A stretch of 43,509 nt of DNA from JAWUXM01 sp034111325 (GTDB lineage: Bacteria; Pseudomonadota; Alphaproteobacteria; Rickettsiales; JABIRX01), in assembly GCA_034111325.1 (NCBI GenBank), contig JAWUXM010000032.1, positions 1-43,509 on the forward strand. Direction: 5' to 3'. Positions 18,446 to 25,572 of this stretch are shown piece after piece. A program made the position numbers and the translations under genes. The notes below the pieces were generated by a model. That model made no database searches and was not told the DNA's origin. It saw only the letters and a list, made by a program, of their open reading frames with translations. Each line of letters begins with the position of its first letter. Position 1 is the stretch's first letter.

Positions 18446-18474
18446 ATTATAGCATAAAATTGACCCTGCGTCAA
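18446..18474 (-). promoter_or_regulatory. Sigma70-type promoter of the ankyrin gene
   Basis: On the minus strand the -35 box is TTGACG (18469-18474) and the -10 box is a perfect TATAAT (18446-18451), separated by exactly 17 bp. The predicted transcript start is near 18439, giving a short leader of about 25 nt with GAGAGAGG before the ATG at 18414. It is the best promoter match I found in the window. Confidence 0.8.
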
Positions 18475-18584
18475 ACAATGATGTAGTTCTGCATATTATG
18501 CGAAATGTTTCCTTCTCTCTATTGCAAGTTATGCCAAAACTGCTAGGTAGTACAACCTCTTCTCAAGTGAATAAAAAATAAAAA

Positions 18585-20264
18585 ATGGATAGCATATATT
18601 CTCTGCCAGATGTCTTGATAATCCTTGCCGCTGCAATTGCCATTGTTGCTGTATTCAGGAAAATAAACATCAGTCCAGTAATTGGCTATCTCGTGGCTGG
18701 TGCTATAATTGGCCCATATGGGTTAAATTTAGTTGGCTATAATAACACAACAAAATCCCTCGCAGAATTCGGCATAGTTTTCTTATTATTTTCTATTGGT
18801 CTGGAGCTAACTTTAGAAAGGTTAATCTCCATGCGTCGCCTAATTTTTGGGCTCGGCATACTACAATTCTTTATTACCGCAGTTGCAATATCTTCAATAG
18901 TTCATTTTATTTATAATGACATCAACCTAGCCATTGTTATTGGATCAAGCTTAGCACTTTCATCTACAGCTATTGTTCTGAAACTCCTTTCTGAATTACG
19001 TGAAAACGCAGGAAACATTAAAAAAATCAGCATTTCCGTACTGCTTTTACAAGACTTAATCGTTGTACCACTTTTCATATTAATTCCTCTACTAAACAAA
19101 CCTAATGTAGAAATTTTACCAGTTGTGCTCTTGACTATCGTCAAATCTATCGGCGCTTTAACAATTATCGTTCTGGCTGGTCGTTTCTTATTGCGTCCAT
19201 TATTTAAATTTATCGCCTCTTCGCATTACAATGACATCTTCGTCGCCACTACTTTGTTTGTTGTTCTTGGCTCTGCTTGGGTCACACAAAATCTTGGTCT
19301 ATCGCTTGCCTTTGGTGCATTTATTGCTGGTGTAATAGTCGCAGAAACAGAATTCCGCCACCATGTTGAATCCACCATATCACAATTTAAAGGCCTGTTT
19401 TTAGGATTTTTCTTTATGACAGAAATCGGCATGCATTTTGATCTTACATTGATTTCAGAAAAATTATGGATGATATTACTTTTTTCTATATTACTTATCC
19501 TTCTCAAAGCCTTAATTATTTTTGTAATTTGCCTTGCATTTAAATTCAAGATCGGCACATCCATAAATGCTGCATTACTGATTTCACAATCAGGAGAATT
19601 TGCTTTTGTCTTGTTTGAAATGGCAAGTAAGGAATCAATATTATCCGCAGATTTACTACATATTCTCTCGCTTGTCGTTGCTACCTCTATGGCACTCACC
19701 CCACTACTTGCATTATTTGGTCGGAAATTAGAGCGTTACTTTGACAGCACCAAGTCTGTCAAAACAGACCCCCCTAAACTTACAAACCACTTTATCATTG
19801 CTGGCTTTGGTCGTGTTGGGCAAACAGTATCCACAATATTAGATGCAGAAAATATCAGCTATATGGCAATTGATACAAACCATAACGTTGTCAGTAAATA
19901 TCATAAGAAGAATAAACCAGTCTATTATGGCGACATAACTGATATGCGGATTCTAGAATCAATCCAGACTGACCAAGCTGGAGCTATCGTCCTTGCTATG
20001 ACAAACGTGAAAGCCTTGACTAAAACCGTAAAAATAATTAATAATCACTTTCCACATGTACCAATTATTGTCAGAGCACAAGGAATTGAACATAGTGAAA
20101 AACTTAAAAAACTAGGCGCACAAATAATCGTGCCAGAAATTTATGAATTAGGATTGCAAATGAGCACAGAATTACTTAAACTAAGCGGCGTCCCGCGTGA
20201 AGAGATTGAACAGCTAGTCCAAAGCTTCCGTCAATCCAATCAAAAACCTCTAAATCTCAAATAA
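18585..20264 (+). CDS. Kef-type monovalent cation:proton antiporter (CPA2) with TrkA-N domain
   Basis: 559 residues. An N-terminal membrane domain (about 1-385, some 12 segments) contains the CPA2 signatures VIGYLVAGAIIGPYGL, FGIVFLLFSIGLEL, ALSSTAIVLKLL and FGAFIAGVIVAETEF. A cytoplasmic RCK/TrkA-N nucleotide-binding domain follows at about 400-515 (IIAGFGRVGQTVS, YGDITDMRIL). It probably exports K+ in exchange for protons, gated by a nucleotide or redox ligand. KefB/KefC and plain CPA2 transporters cannot be separated here. It is preceded by a 170-bp region shared with the divergent ankyrin promoter and followed after 10 bp by queE. Confidence 0.9.
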   Translation: MDSIYSLPDVLIILAAAIAIVAVFRKINISPVIGYLVAGAIIGPYGLNLVGYNNTTKSLAEFGIVFLLFSIGLELTLERLISMRRLIFGLGILQFFITAVAISSIVHFIYNDINLAIVIGSSLALSSTAIVLKLLSELRENAGNIKKISISVLLLQDLIVVPLFILIPLLNKPNVEILPVVLLTIVKSIGALTIIVLAGRFLLRPLFKFIASSHYNDIFVATTLFVVLGSAWVTQNLGLSLAFGAFIAGVIVAETEFRHHVESTISQFKGLFLGFFFMTEIGMHFDLTLISEKLWMILLFSILLILLKALIIFVICLAFKFKIGTSINAALLISQSGEFAFVLFEMASKESILSADLLHILSLVVATSMALTPLLALFGRKLERYFDSTKSVKTDPPKLTNHFIIAGFGRVGQTVSTILDAENISYMAIDTNHNVVSKYHKKNKPVYYGDITDMRILESIQTDQAGAIVLAMTNVKALTKTVKIINNHFPHVPIIVRAQGIEHSEKLKKLGAQIIVPEIYELGLQMSTELLKLSGVPREEIEQLVQSFRQSNQKPLNLK

Positions 20265-20274
20265 CTGCAATATT

Positions 20275-20955
20275 ATGTTTGGTAAAAACCCAATTCTTAA
20301 ACCAACAAAGGGAGATGGTAATGAATTAGTTGTGACTGAAATCTTCGCAACTATTCAAGGTGAATGCCTATATAGCGGTCATCCTGCTGTGTTTATTCGC
20401 CTAGGAGGTTGCAACTTACAATGTGATTTCTGCGACACTGAGTTTGATGAATTTAACAATCTGGCAATTAGCGATATTATCAAAACAACTCTCGAACTAG
20501 CAAAAAACGATCAGAAAAATATCGTCCGCAAATTAATTATAATAACTGGCGGTGAGCCTTTGCGCCAACCAATTGAAAAATTATGTGCCGCTTTGTTAAA
20601 ATTAAACTTCAAAGTACAAATCGAAACAAATGGCACATTATCTCGCCCTTTGCCTAGCAAGGTTGAAATTATTTGCTCGCCAAAAAACATCAATGGGAGT
20701 GGCTATAAAAAACTCCATCAAGATTTACTAAGTAAAATTAGCGCCTTGAAGTTTATTATTTCTAATAACAACAAAGCTTATAATCACGTGCCAGAAATTG
20801 GACAAAGCGAATTTAAGATTCCTATATATTTGCAGCCAATGGATGAATATAATGCAGAGAAAAACCTTGCAAACCTTGAACTCACAAAAAAACTAGCACA
20901 AGAGAATGGCTATTTTATTTCACTCCAAATTCACAAAATATTAAATCTTCCATGA
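20275..20955 (+). CDS. queE: 7-carboxy-7-deazaguanine synthase (radical SAM)
   Basis: 226 residues. It converts 6-carboxytetrahydropterin to 7-carboxy-7-deazaguanine, the second committed step to preQ0 and queuosine. The radical SAM motif CX3CX2C is at C46/C50/C53 (CNLQCDFC), followed by DTEFDEF. The N-terminal VTEIFATIQGECLYSGHPAVF and the TGGEPL motif are characteristic. It overlaps queC by 4 bp (ATGA), so the two are translated together. Confidence 0.95.
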   Translation: MFGKNPILKPTKGDGNELVVTEIFATIQGECLYSGHPAVFIRLGGCNLQCDFCDTEFDEFNNLAISDIIKTTLELAKNDQKNIVRKLIIITGGEPLRQPIEKLCAALLKLNFKVQIETNGTLSRPLPSKVEIICSPKNINGSGYKKLHQDLLSKISALKFIISNNNKAYNHVPEIGQSEFKIPIYLQPMDEYNAEKNLANLELTKKLAQENGYFISLQIHKILNLP

Positions 20956-21617
20956 AAAAAGCAATCCTCCTACTAAGTGGCGGTCTTGATTCGGCAACCG
21001 TCGCCTCTATGGCACAAGCAGAAAACTTTGAGCTAATTGCAGTTAGCTTCAACTATGCTCAAAAACATTCGTTAGAAATCAACAATGCTAAAAATATTGT
21101 TAAAAAACTAAAGATTAAAAAACATATCATCATCAATATTAACCCTGAGATATTTGGCAATTCTGCCTTAACTGATGATAAAGTTGCAGTTCCACAAAAT
21201 AGCCTAAAAGATGATATACCAATTACGTATGTCCCAGCACGCAATACTATATTTCTCTCTTACGCATTAGCTATTGCTGAAAGCAATAATGCTTATGATA
21301 TTTTTATCGGTGCTAATGCCGTTGATTATAGTGGCTATCCTGATTGCCGCCCTGAATATATCAAAGCCTTTGAACAAATGGCGAACCTTGCAACAAAAGC
21401 TGCTTTGAGCTACCGAATCAACATTCACGCGCCATTGATGAATATGGATAAAGCCGCAATTATCAAAAAAGGGATTTCTTTGGGAGTAGATTATTCTTTA
21501 ACGCATAGTTGCTATTCACCAATTGGAAAAAAAGCTTGCGGTAAGTGTGATTCCTGCCTATTAAGACTCAAAGGTTTTGCAGAAGCAAAGCTAACTGACC
21601 CTGTAGAATATATATAA
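20952..21617 (+). CDS. queC: 7-cyano-7-deazaguanine (preQ0) synthase
   Basis: 221 residues. It makes preQ0 from 7-carboxy-7-deazaguanine, ammonia and ATP. The PP-loop ATP-binding motif SGGLDS lies at residues 9-14, YVPARNTIFLSYA is in the middle, and a C-terminal zinc site has four cysteines (HSCYSPIGKKACGKCDSC). It is coupled to queE by overlapping stop and start, and precedes the GNAT gene by 11 bp. Confidence 0.96.
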   Translation: MKKAILLLSGGLDSATVASMAQAENFELIAVSFNYAQKHSLEINNAKNIVKKLKIKKHIIININPEIFGNSALTDDKVAVPQNSLKDDIPITYVPARNTIFLSYALAIAESNNAYDIFIGANAVDYSGYPDCRPEYIKAFEQMANLATKAALSYRINIHAPLMNMDKAAIIKKGISLGVDYSLTHSCYSPIGKKACGKCDSCLLRLKGFAEAKLTDPVEYI

Positions 21618-21628
21618 AAATAGGTTGT

Positions 21629-22189
21629 ATGGCAATAGCAGATGTATTTAAAACATTCCCCACAATTATAATCGATAAAGAATATATATTGCGTGAGCAA
21701 ACTTTAGATGATGTTGGTGATTTTTTTCGCTATTTTTCAGACCCTGAAGTTTCAAAATATATCTTATCTAGCATTCCAAAAACAATGGAGGAAGCACATG
21801 AGGAAATCCTCTATTGGATTAAATTATTCAAAAATCGTGAAAGTATATATTGGGCAGTGGCTGACCGCACAACTAACCGCATGATCGGCGCCATTGGTTT
21901 TAATGATTGGAATCGCTATAATAATCGTACAGAAATTAGTTATGATCTAAGCCGCCAATATTGGAAGAAAAATATAATGAGCCGCGCAATTGAAAAAGTC
22001 GTTGAATTTGGCTTTAAGGAAATTGGCTTTAACAGAATTCAAGCCTCCACTGTCAAATCCAACGTTGCCTCAATGAGCCTCTTAAAAAAAGCTCAGTTTA
22101 AACATGAAGGCACATTGCAAGAATATCGTTTTCATAATGGACGTTATTACGATGTTGAAATGTTCTCACAAATAAATCCTTACAAATAA
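21629..22189 (+). CDS. GNAT acetyltransferase, RimJ/RimL-like
   Basis: 186 residues. The GNAT fold is seen in YILREQTLDDVGDFFRYFSDPEVSKYI at the N-terminus, WAVADRTTNRMIGAIGF and YDLSRQYWKKNIMSRAI (acetyl-CoA loop region), and FNRIQASTVKSNVASMSLLKKAQFKHEG at the C-terminus. RimJ/RimL-type members acetylate protein N-termini or small molecules; the substrate here is unknown. It sits between queC and queF, with 11 bp upstream and no gap to queF (TAA then ATG), so it belongs to the queuosine transcript. A functional link to tRNA modification is only suggested by position. Confidence 0.88.
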   Translation: MAIADVFKTFPTIIIDKEYILREQTLDDVGDFFRYFSDPEVSKYILSSIPKTMEEAHEEILYWIKLFKNRESIYWAVADRTTNRMIGAIGFNDWNRYNNRTEISYDLSRQYWKKNIMSRAIEKVVEFGFKEIGFNRIQASTVKSNVASMSLLKKAQFKHEGTLQEYRFHNGRYYDVEMFSQINPYK

Positions 22190-22645
22190 ATGCCAAAATA
22201 TATCAAATTAGAACAGCTAGGTCAAAACACACCCTTACCTCAATCACCAAGTGAGGCAAAGTTAGAACAAATTCCCAACTCTAATTGCGACGTTGATTAT
22301 GCAGTACGTTTTAGCTGCCCAGAATTTACCTCAATCTGCCCGATTACTGGTCAGCCAGATTTTGCCCATATCATAATTGACTATGTGCCTAATAAATTTC
22401 TAGTTGAAAGCAAATCTCTAAAATTATATATGGGGTCATATCGCAATCACGGTGCTTTCCATGAGGATTGTACGATTCAAATTGCGAAAGATTTAATTAA
22501 GATTTTAAAGCCAAAATGGCTGCGTATTGGTGGCTATTGGTACCCTCGTGGCGGCATCCCGATTGATATATTTTTTCAAACTAGTGAACAACCAAAAAAA
22601 ATCTGGATCCCGAAACAAGACATCTCTACTTATCGGGCTAGATAA
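22190..22645 (+). CDS. queF: NADPH-dependent preQ0 reductase
   Basis: 151 residues, the short unimodular (type I) form. It reduces the nitrile of preQ0 to preQ1, the base inserted into tRNA by Tgt. The catalytic Cys50 is in FTSICPITGQPD (D57), and the QueF NADPH-binding motif ESKSLKLY is at 73-80, followed by NHGAFHED. It starts directly after the GNAT stop codon and closes the queE-queC-GNAT-queF transcript. A palindromic element begins 8 bp after its stop. QueD, Tgt and QueA/G are not in the window. Confidence 0.96.
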   Translation: MPKYIKLEQLGQNTPLPQSPSEAKLEQIPNSNCDVDYAVRFSCPEFTSICPITGQPDFAHIIIDYVPNKFLVESKSLKLYMGSYRNHGAFHEDCTIQIAKDLIKILKPKWLRIGGYWYPRGGIPIDIFFQTSEQPKKIWIPKQDISTYRAR

Positions 22646-22653
22646 TATTTGTA

Positions 22654-22778
22654 AAATCTGAGGATTTTTGTAATGATTTTTTGTAAATGTCCTTTGACAC
22701 TGAAGTCACGTGCATACCTTATACACGAGCAAAATAGCAAAGGTTATTTACGAAACAGGATGCAAAAGAACCAGATTT
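22654..22778 (+). repeat. Palindromic element copy 1 (about 125 bp), between queF and a convergent gene
   Basis: The left end AAATCTGAGGATTTTTG and right end GCAAAAGAACCAGATTT are conserved with the other copies; their tips (AAATCTG/CAGATTT) pair. Internal arms here are GTAAAT (22683-22688) with ATTTAC (22746-22751), and CCTTTG (22691-22696) with CAAAGG (22738-22743). An apical hairpin is centred near 22716. The last two bases of the right end form part of the TAA stop of the minus-strand gene at 22777. It could serve as a bidirectional terminator for the convergent pair. Confidence 0.85.
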
Positions 22779-23310
22779 AGGCGCTTTTGAGATTAGAATC
22801 AGCAAACACATAAGGCTGAAAATTACAGCCTTTTTGGTAGCTACTCTCCACTAAACTAATGAGAGCATTTCTAGTTCTTTCAATTATCCAGAAATGATGT
22901 GCAAATGTTGCTTTATTGCGTTTGATGTAACTAGCAAGCTGATCATTAGCCCTAACTTCCACAACCTCCTCATTAAACACTTCGTAAAGGTTATTGATCT
23001 TCTCCAAAAGCCCTCCTAGACAATCGATCATGCTATTAAGAGATTGCAGATCAAACTTTTGAGTATTGTCTTGTGCAAAAGAAATAAAGTTTAATGACTC
23101 AATATCCAAAACTTCAACGCGTCTTTTATATTTCTCATAGGGCAACCTTGTAATACCGGATGATTCGATTTGTTGGATATTACGAAAATCACTAGCTTCG
23201 CTATCTTCAAATGCATTAACAGAATCTTTAACAGAGCCAAGCAGCTTCCTAAAGCTCTCCTGCCAAGAATTTATATCTATGTCGTAGAAATTATTATTTA
23301 TTGGTTTCAT
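22777..23310 (-). CDS. Hypothetical helical protein, 177 aa
   Basis: 177 residues, no family recognised. There is no signal peptide or membrane segment, and the composition is that of a soluble, mostly helical protein (SWQESFRKLLGSVKDSVNAFEDSEAS; SLNSMIDCLGGLLEKINNLYEVFNEEVVEV). AAAGGAAAG lies at the right distance before the ATG, so expression is plausible. It stands alone between the queuosine cluster and folD. Its TAA stop is formed at the very boundary of the palindromic element, and the final codons (LKSA) lie beside it, so its 3' end may have been reshaped by the repeat. It may be lineage-specific. Confidence 0.65.
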   Translation of the reverse strand: MKPINNNFYDIDINSWQESFRKLLGSVKDSVNAFEDSEASDFRNIQQIESSGITRLPYEKYKRRVEVLDIESLNFISFAQDNTQKFDLQSLNSMIDCLGGLLEKINNLYEVFNEEVVEVRANDQLASYIKRNKATFAHHFWIIERTRNALISLVESSYQKGCNFQPYVFADSNLKSA

Positions 23311-23403
23311 AACTTTCCTTTAATTACCTTATTTTCTTGCGATGTTAATAATGTTTTTATATGGTGCAACCCTATTTTTAACTATCTTCAATAAACAGAG
23401 CAA

Positions 23404-24273
23404 ATGAGTAATATAATTGACGGCAAAGCATTAGCTTATGATGTTTGTGAACAAGTAAAGCAAGAGATATCTCTACTCAAACAAAAACATAACATAACAC
23501 CAACCTTAGCAGTAATTTTAGTTGGGGAAGACCCAGCGAGTGAAGTTTACGTAAATAATAAAGATAAAAAAGCCGCCTATCTCGGTATAAACTCTCTTAA
23601 AATCAACCTACCATCTGATACAACACAGGAAGAGCTCATCAAAAAAATTGAAGACTTAAATGCTGATGCTCACGTTAATGGTATATTAGTCCAATTACCA
23701 CTCCCTGAACATATTGATAAAGAAAAAATCATTACCACAATCAAGCCAGAAAAGGATGTTGATGGTTTTCATATTGAAAATATCGGCAAATTATACACCC
23801 AACAAAAAGACGCCATGGTTCCTTGCACGCCTTTGGGCTGCCTCATTATGCTAAAACGCACCTTCAATAATAATTTAAGTGGCCTACACGCGGTTATTGT
23901 TGGGCGTTCAAATATTGTCGGCAAACCAATGGCAGAACTTTTATTACAAGAAAATTGTACCGTTACAATCACTCACTCTAAAACCCAAAACATCGAAGCA
24001 GTATGTAAACAAGCAGATATTATCGTTGCTGCAGTCGGCAGACCTTTGATGGTCAAGGAGAACTGGGTAAAAGATGGCGCTGTAATTATTGATGTGGGGA
24101 TTAATAGAATCTTACAAGATGGAAAAAACAAACTAGTCGGTGATGTTGACTTCGCTAACATCCAAGCAAAAGCAAAAGCTATAACCCCTGTCCCTGGTGG
24201 GGTTGGACCGATGACTATTGCTTGTTTGATGCAGAACACGCTCAAAGCCACAAAGACACAAAACAACCTTTAG
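23404..24273 (+). CDS. folD: Bifunctional methylenetetrahydrofolate dehydrogenase / cyclohydrolase
   Basis: 289 residues. It interconverts 5,10-methylene-, methenyl- and 10-formyl-tetrahydrofolate, feeding purine and formyl-Met-tRNA synthesis. Signatures are the YVNNKDKKA active-site lysine region, GILVQLPLPEHI, KDVDGFH, the Rossmann segment VVGRSNIVGKPMA and PVPGGVGPMTIACLM. It is a monocistronic gene, divergent from the 177-residue hypothetical. A minus-orientation copy of the palindromic element begins 9 bp after its TAG stop. Confidence 0.97.
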   Translation: MSNIIDGKALAYDVCEQVKQEISLLKQKHNITPTLAVILVGEDPASEVYVNNKDKKAAYLGINSLKINLPSDTTQEELIKKIEDLNADAHVNGILVQLPLPEHIDKEKIITTIKPEKDVDGFHIENIGKLYTQQKDAMVPCTPLGCLIMLKRTFNNNLSGLHAVIVGRSNIVGKPMAELLLQENCTVTITHSKTQNIEAVCKQADIIVAAVGRPLMVKENWVKDGAVIIDVGINRILQDGKNKLVGDVDFANIQAKAKAITPVPGGVGPMTIACLMQNTLKATKTQNNL

Positions 24274-24282
24274 ATCTATTAC

Positions 24283-24405
24283 AATCTGGTCTTTTTGCGC
24301 CCTTTTTTTCCTATAACATTTTTTTAACATCGTCATGTAGAAGTCTACACTTCCTCGTTAAAAAAATAACAGTAGAAAAAAAATCATCACAAAAATCCTC
24401 AGATT
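24283..24405 (-). repeat. Palindromic element copy 2 (123 bp), reverse orientation, downstream of folD
   Basis: Read on the minus strand, the left end is AATCTGAGGATTTTTGTG and the right end is GCGCAAAAAGACCAGATT. The internal arms differ from all other copies: TTTTTTTAAC (24319-24328) pairs perfectly with GTTAAAAAAA (24357-24366), and the apical hairpin is TGTAG/CTACA (24336-24340, 24345-24349) with an AAGT loop. With its T-rich arms just after folD, it may terminate folD transcription. Confidence 0.85.
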
Positions 24406-24411
24406 AACTCC

Positions 24412-24456
24412 AACACTTTGACATATAACTTTTGTTCGTTTCGACTCGTGTACCCA
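24412..24456 (-). repeat. Fragment of the palindromic element (right half, minus orientation)
   Basis: Read on the minus strand, this stretch contains GTACACGAG, then ACGAACAAAAGTTAT, close to the right half of copy 5 (GTACACGAG, then TGAACAAAAGTTATGT). The left half and conserved ends are missing. It shows that the folD/nuclease-like intergenic region holds debris of several copies. Confidence 0.55.
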
Positions 24457-24475
24457 AAATACATTTTGCCCCTTT

Positions 24476-24499
24476 CGTCATTCCTGCGCAGGGATGACG
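24476..24499. repeat. REP-like hairpin CGTCAT...ATGACG
   Basis: A 24-bp near-perfect palindrome, CGTCATTCC TGCGCA GGGATGACG, nested between element fragments. About 27 bp further on begins the same AATCTGAGGAGTTTTGAG sequence that also follows the REP-like hairpin at 27453-27480, so hairpin and element fragment were probably duplicated together. Confidence 0.7.
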
Positions 24500-24525
24500 T
24501 GTGTGGAGGGTAGACCCATTGGTGG

Positions 24526-24603
24526 AATCTGAGGAGTTTTGAGATGATTTTTGATACATGTCCTGAGCGAATGAGCGACGTGTATTTTAGAGTAATTTTG
24601 GAA
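24526..24603 (+). repeat. Fragment of the palindromic element (left half)
   Basis: It starts AATCTGAGGAGTTTTGAG, continues TGATTTTTGATACATGTCC and TGAGCGAATGAGCGACGTG, then breaks off into the next copy. The block is nearly identical to 27359-27433 after its first 16 bases. It lacks the right half that would close the stem. Confidence 0.7.
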
Positions 24604-24729
24604 GAGGTTTGTGATAATTTTTTGCCAATGTCCTACTTGAACGAGGGAACGTACATAGGCGAAGCGTACGTGACCGAAGTAAAAAGTAGGTTATTGGCAA
24701 AAAAGGGCGCAAACAGCGCCCCAAAATTT
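24604..24729 (+). repeat. Palindromic element copy 3 (about 126 bp), next to the nuclease-like gene
   Basis: The left end is degenerate (GAGGTTTGTGATAATTTTT) and the right end GGGCGCAAACAGCGCCCC, then AAAATTT, is also altered. The stem is excellent: TTTTTTGCCAAT (24618-24629) pairs perfectly with ATTGGCAAAAAA (24693-24704), CCTACTT (24632-24638) pairs with AAGTAGG (24684-24690), and the apical arms ACGTAC/GTACGT lie at 24649-24654 and 24666-24671. The right end runs into the TAA stop of the minus-strand gene at 24728. Confidence 0.8.
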
Positions 24730-25192
24730 AGACTTTGCACCAATTTACGTCTTTACTCTTTAGTTTTTTCTCTGCCTTTACCGCAAACTTCTTATTAAGC
24801 AGCAAATCACCAAGATCCTTACCATCAGCAATTACCTTACCTTTAAAAGCAAATTTCCTTTCTCTTTCTAGCTCCGTCACTCTAATTTCCTTAGCTGACT
24901 TCATAAAAGTTTTAACAAATTTCTTTGCATCTTTTGCCAGCTGTTTTTCGCATTTGTTTTTTGAAGTAATAGAGGGCGTAAGCACTCCCTTTATATCGAC
25001 CTTAACTTTGCTAGCAATAATCGGATGCACATCATCAATATTAATTGTCAGGCTATTAGCGTCATAATTATCAACAAAAGTTACACAGTTAAAAGAACTA
25101 GCATCATGCGCACAGCTTTTTCCTGCATAGGCAGAAGCAGTGCTAATAGAAGCTAATATACATAATGAAAGAAGTTTAGTTTTAGTAGACAT
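24728..25192 (-). CDS. Secreted SNase-fold protein, probably catalytically inactive
   Basis: 154 residues. The N-terminal signal peptide (KLLSLCILASISTASAYA) is probably cleaved after residue 23. The mature part follows the staphylococcal-nuclease/thermonuclease pattern: a TFVDNYDANSLTINI strand pair, KVDIKGVLTPSI where active enzymes have the R..(G)(I/V)D.PE motif, a Cys-containing helix CEKQLAKDAKKFVKTFM, the strand EIRVTELERERKFAFKGKVIADGKDLGDLLL and a C-terminal KKFAV. The catalytic Arg, Asp and Glu of the R-D-PE motif appear replaced, so it is likely a binding protein rather than a nuclease. Four or more cysteines fit a periplasmic or secreted location. An inverted repeat lies just before its start codon. 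The family call rests on pattern and order, not on a search. Confidence 0.7.
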   Translation of the reverse strand: MSTKTKLLSLCILASISTASAYAGKSCAHDASSFNCVTFVDNYDANSLTINIDDVHPIIASKVKVDIKGVLTPSITSKNKCEKQLAKDAKKFVKTFMKSAKEIRVTELERERKFAFKGKVIADGKDLGDLLLNKKFAVKAEKKLKSKDVNWCKV

Positions 25193-25198
25193 AGAATT

Positions 25199-25225
25199 AC
25201 CTAAATTAATTATTAAAATTTAGGT
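25199..25225 (-). promoter_or_regulatory. Inverted repeat overlapping the ribosome site of the SNase-like gene
   Basis: ACCTAAATT (25199-25207) and AATTTAGGT (25217-25225) are perfect 9-bp inverted arms. They begin 6 nt upstream of the ATG. On the mRNA the distal arm contains UUUAGGU, the only Shine-Dalgarno-like sequence before the start, so the hairpin could hide the ribosome site. Alternatively it is a repressor operator. Confidence 0.55.
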
Positions 25226-25483
25226 CTCACCTCCCTAAGGCATAATTCACCTCAGACCAACACAAAGCCATACAACTTTGAGTTGCAACTCATCGCATAG
25301 GTAAATTTACATTGCAAGCAGAAAATTAAGAAAATTAGCGAAGAACATTATTATGAAGACGATCATCAATAACAGATAATACAAACACTCCTCTCTAAAT
25401 GTAGATTTATTGTCGTCATAAAAGCTAGGGATTTTTGCTACAATCTGCGGGCAGTAGTAGAATTAGCTGATATAGCTTCGCAT

Positions 25484-25521
25484 AATTTCTTACTGATAGC
25501 TTTGGCTATTAGCAAGAAATT
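25484..25521. other. Long stem-loop downstream of the carboxypeptidase gene
   Basis: Two 18-nt arms (starting AATTTCTTACTGATAGC and ending TTAGCAAGAAATT) pair at 17 of 18 positions if two G-U pairs are counted. It lies about 50 bp after the dacA-like stop on that strand and is not followed by a clear T run, so it is more likely a 3' stability or processing structure, or a decayed repeat, than a classical terminator. Confidence 0.5.
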
Positions 25522-25572
25522 CCACTCATTCTATTATCTAATTTTACGTAACTGCAAATGCGTATTTAAAGA

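Larger units (their letters stand above)
25193..25572. other. 380-bp gene-free region between dacA-like and SNase-like genes
   Basis: I see no convincing coding frame. It holds the leader palindrome (25199-25225), a long hairpin (25484-25521) and otherwise AT-rich sequence. It presumably contains the promoter of the SNase-like gene and the 3' end of the carboxypeptidase transcript. No copy of the 125-bp palindromic element is present. Confidence 0.6.

Noticed and set aside
24544..24798. Plus-strand open frame of 84 codons between folD and the SNase-like gene
   Set aside because: It consists of palindromic-element sequence and then runs antisense into the SNase-like gene; the same element sequence elsewhere has stops.
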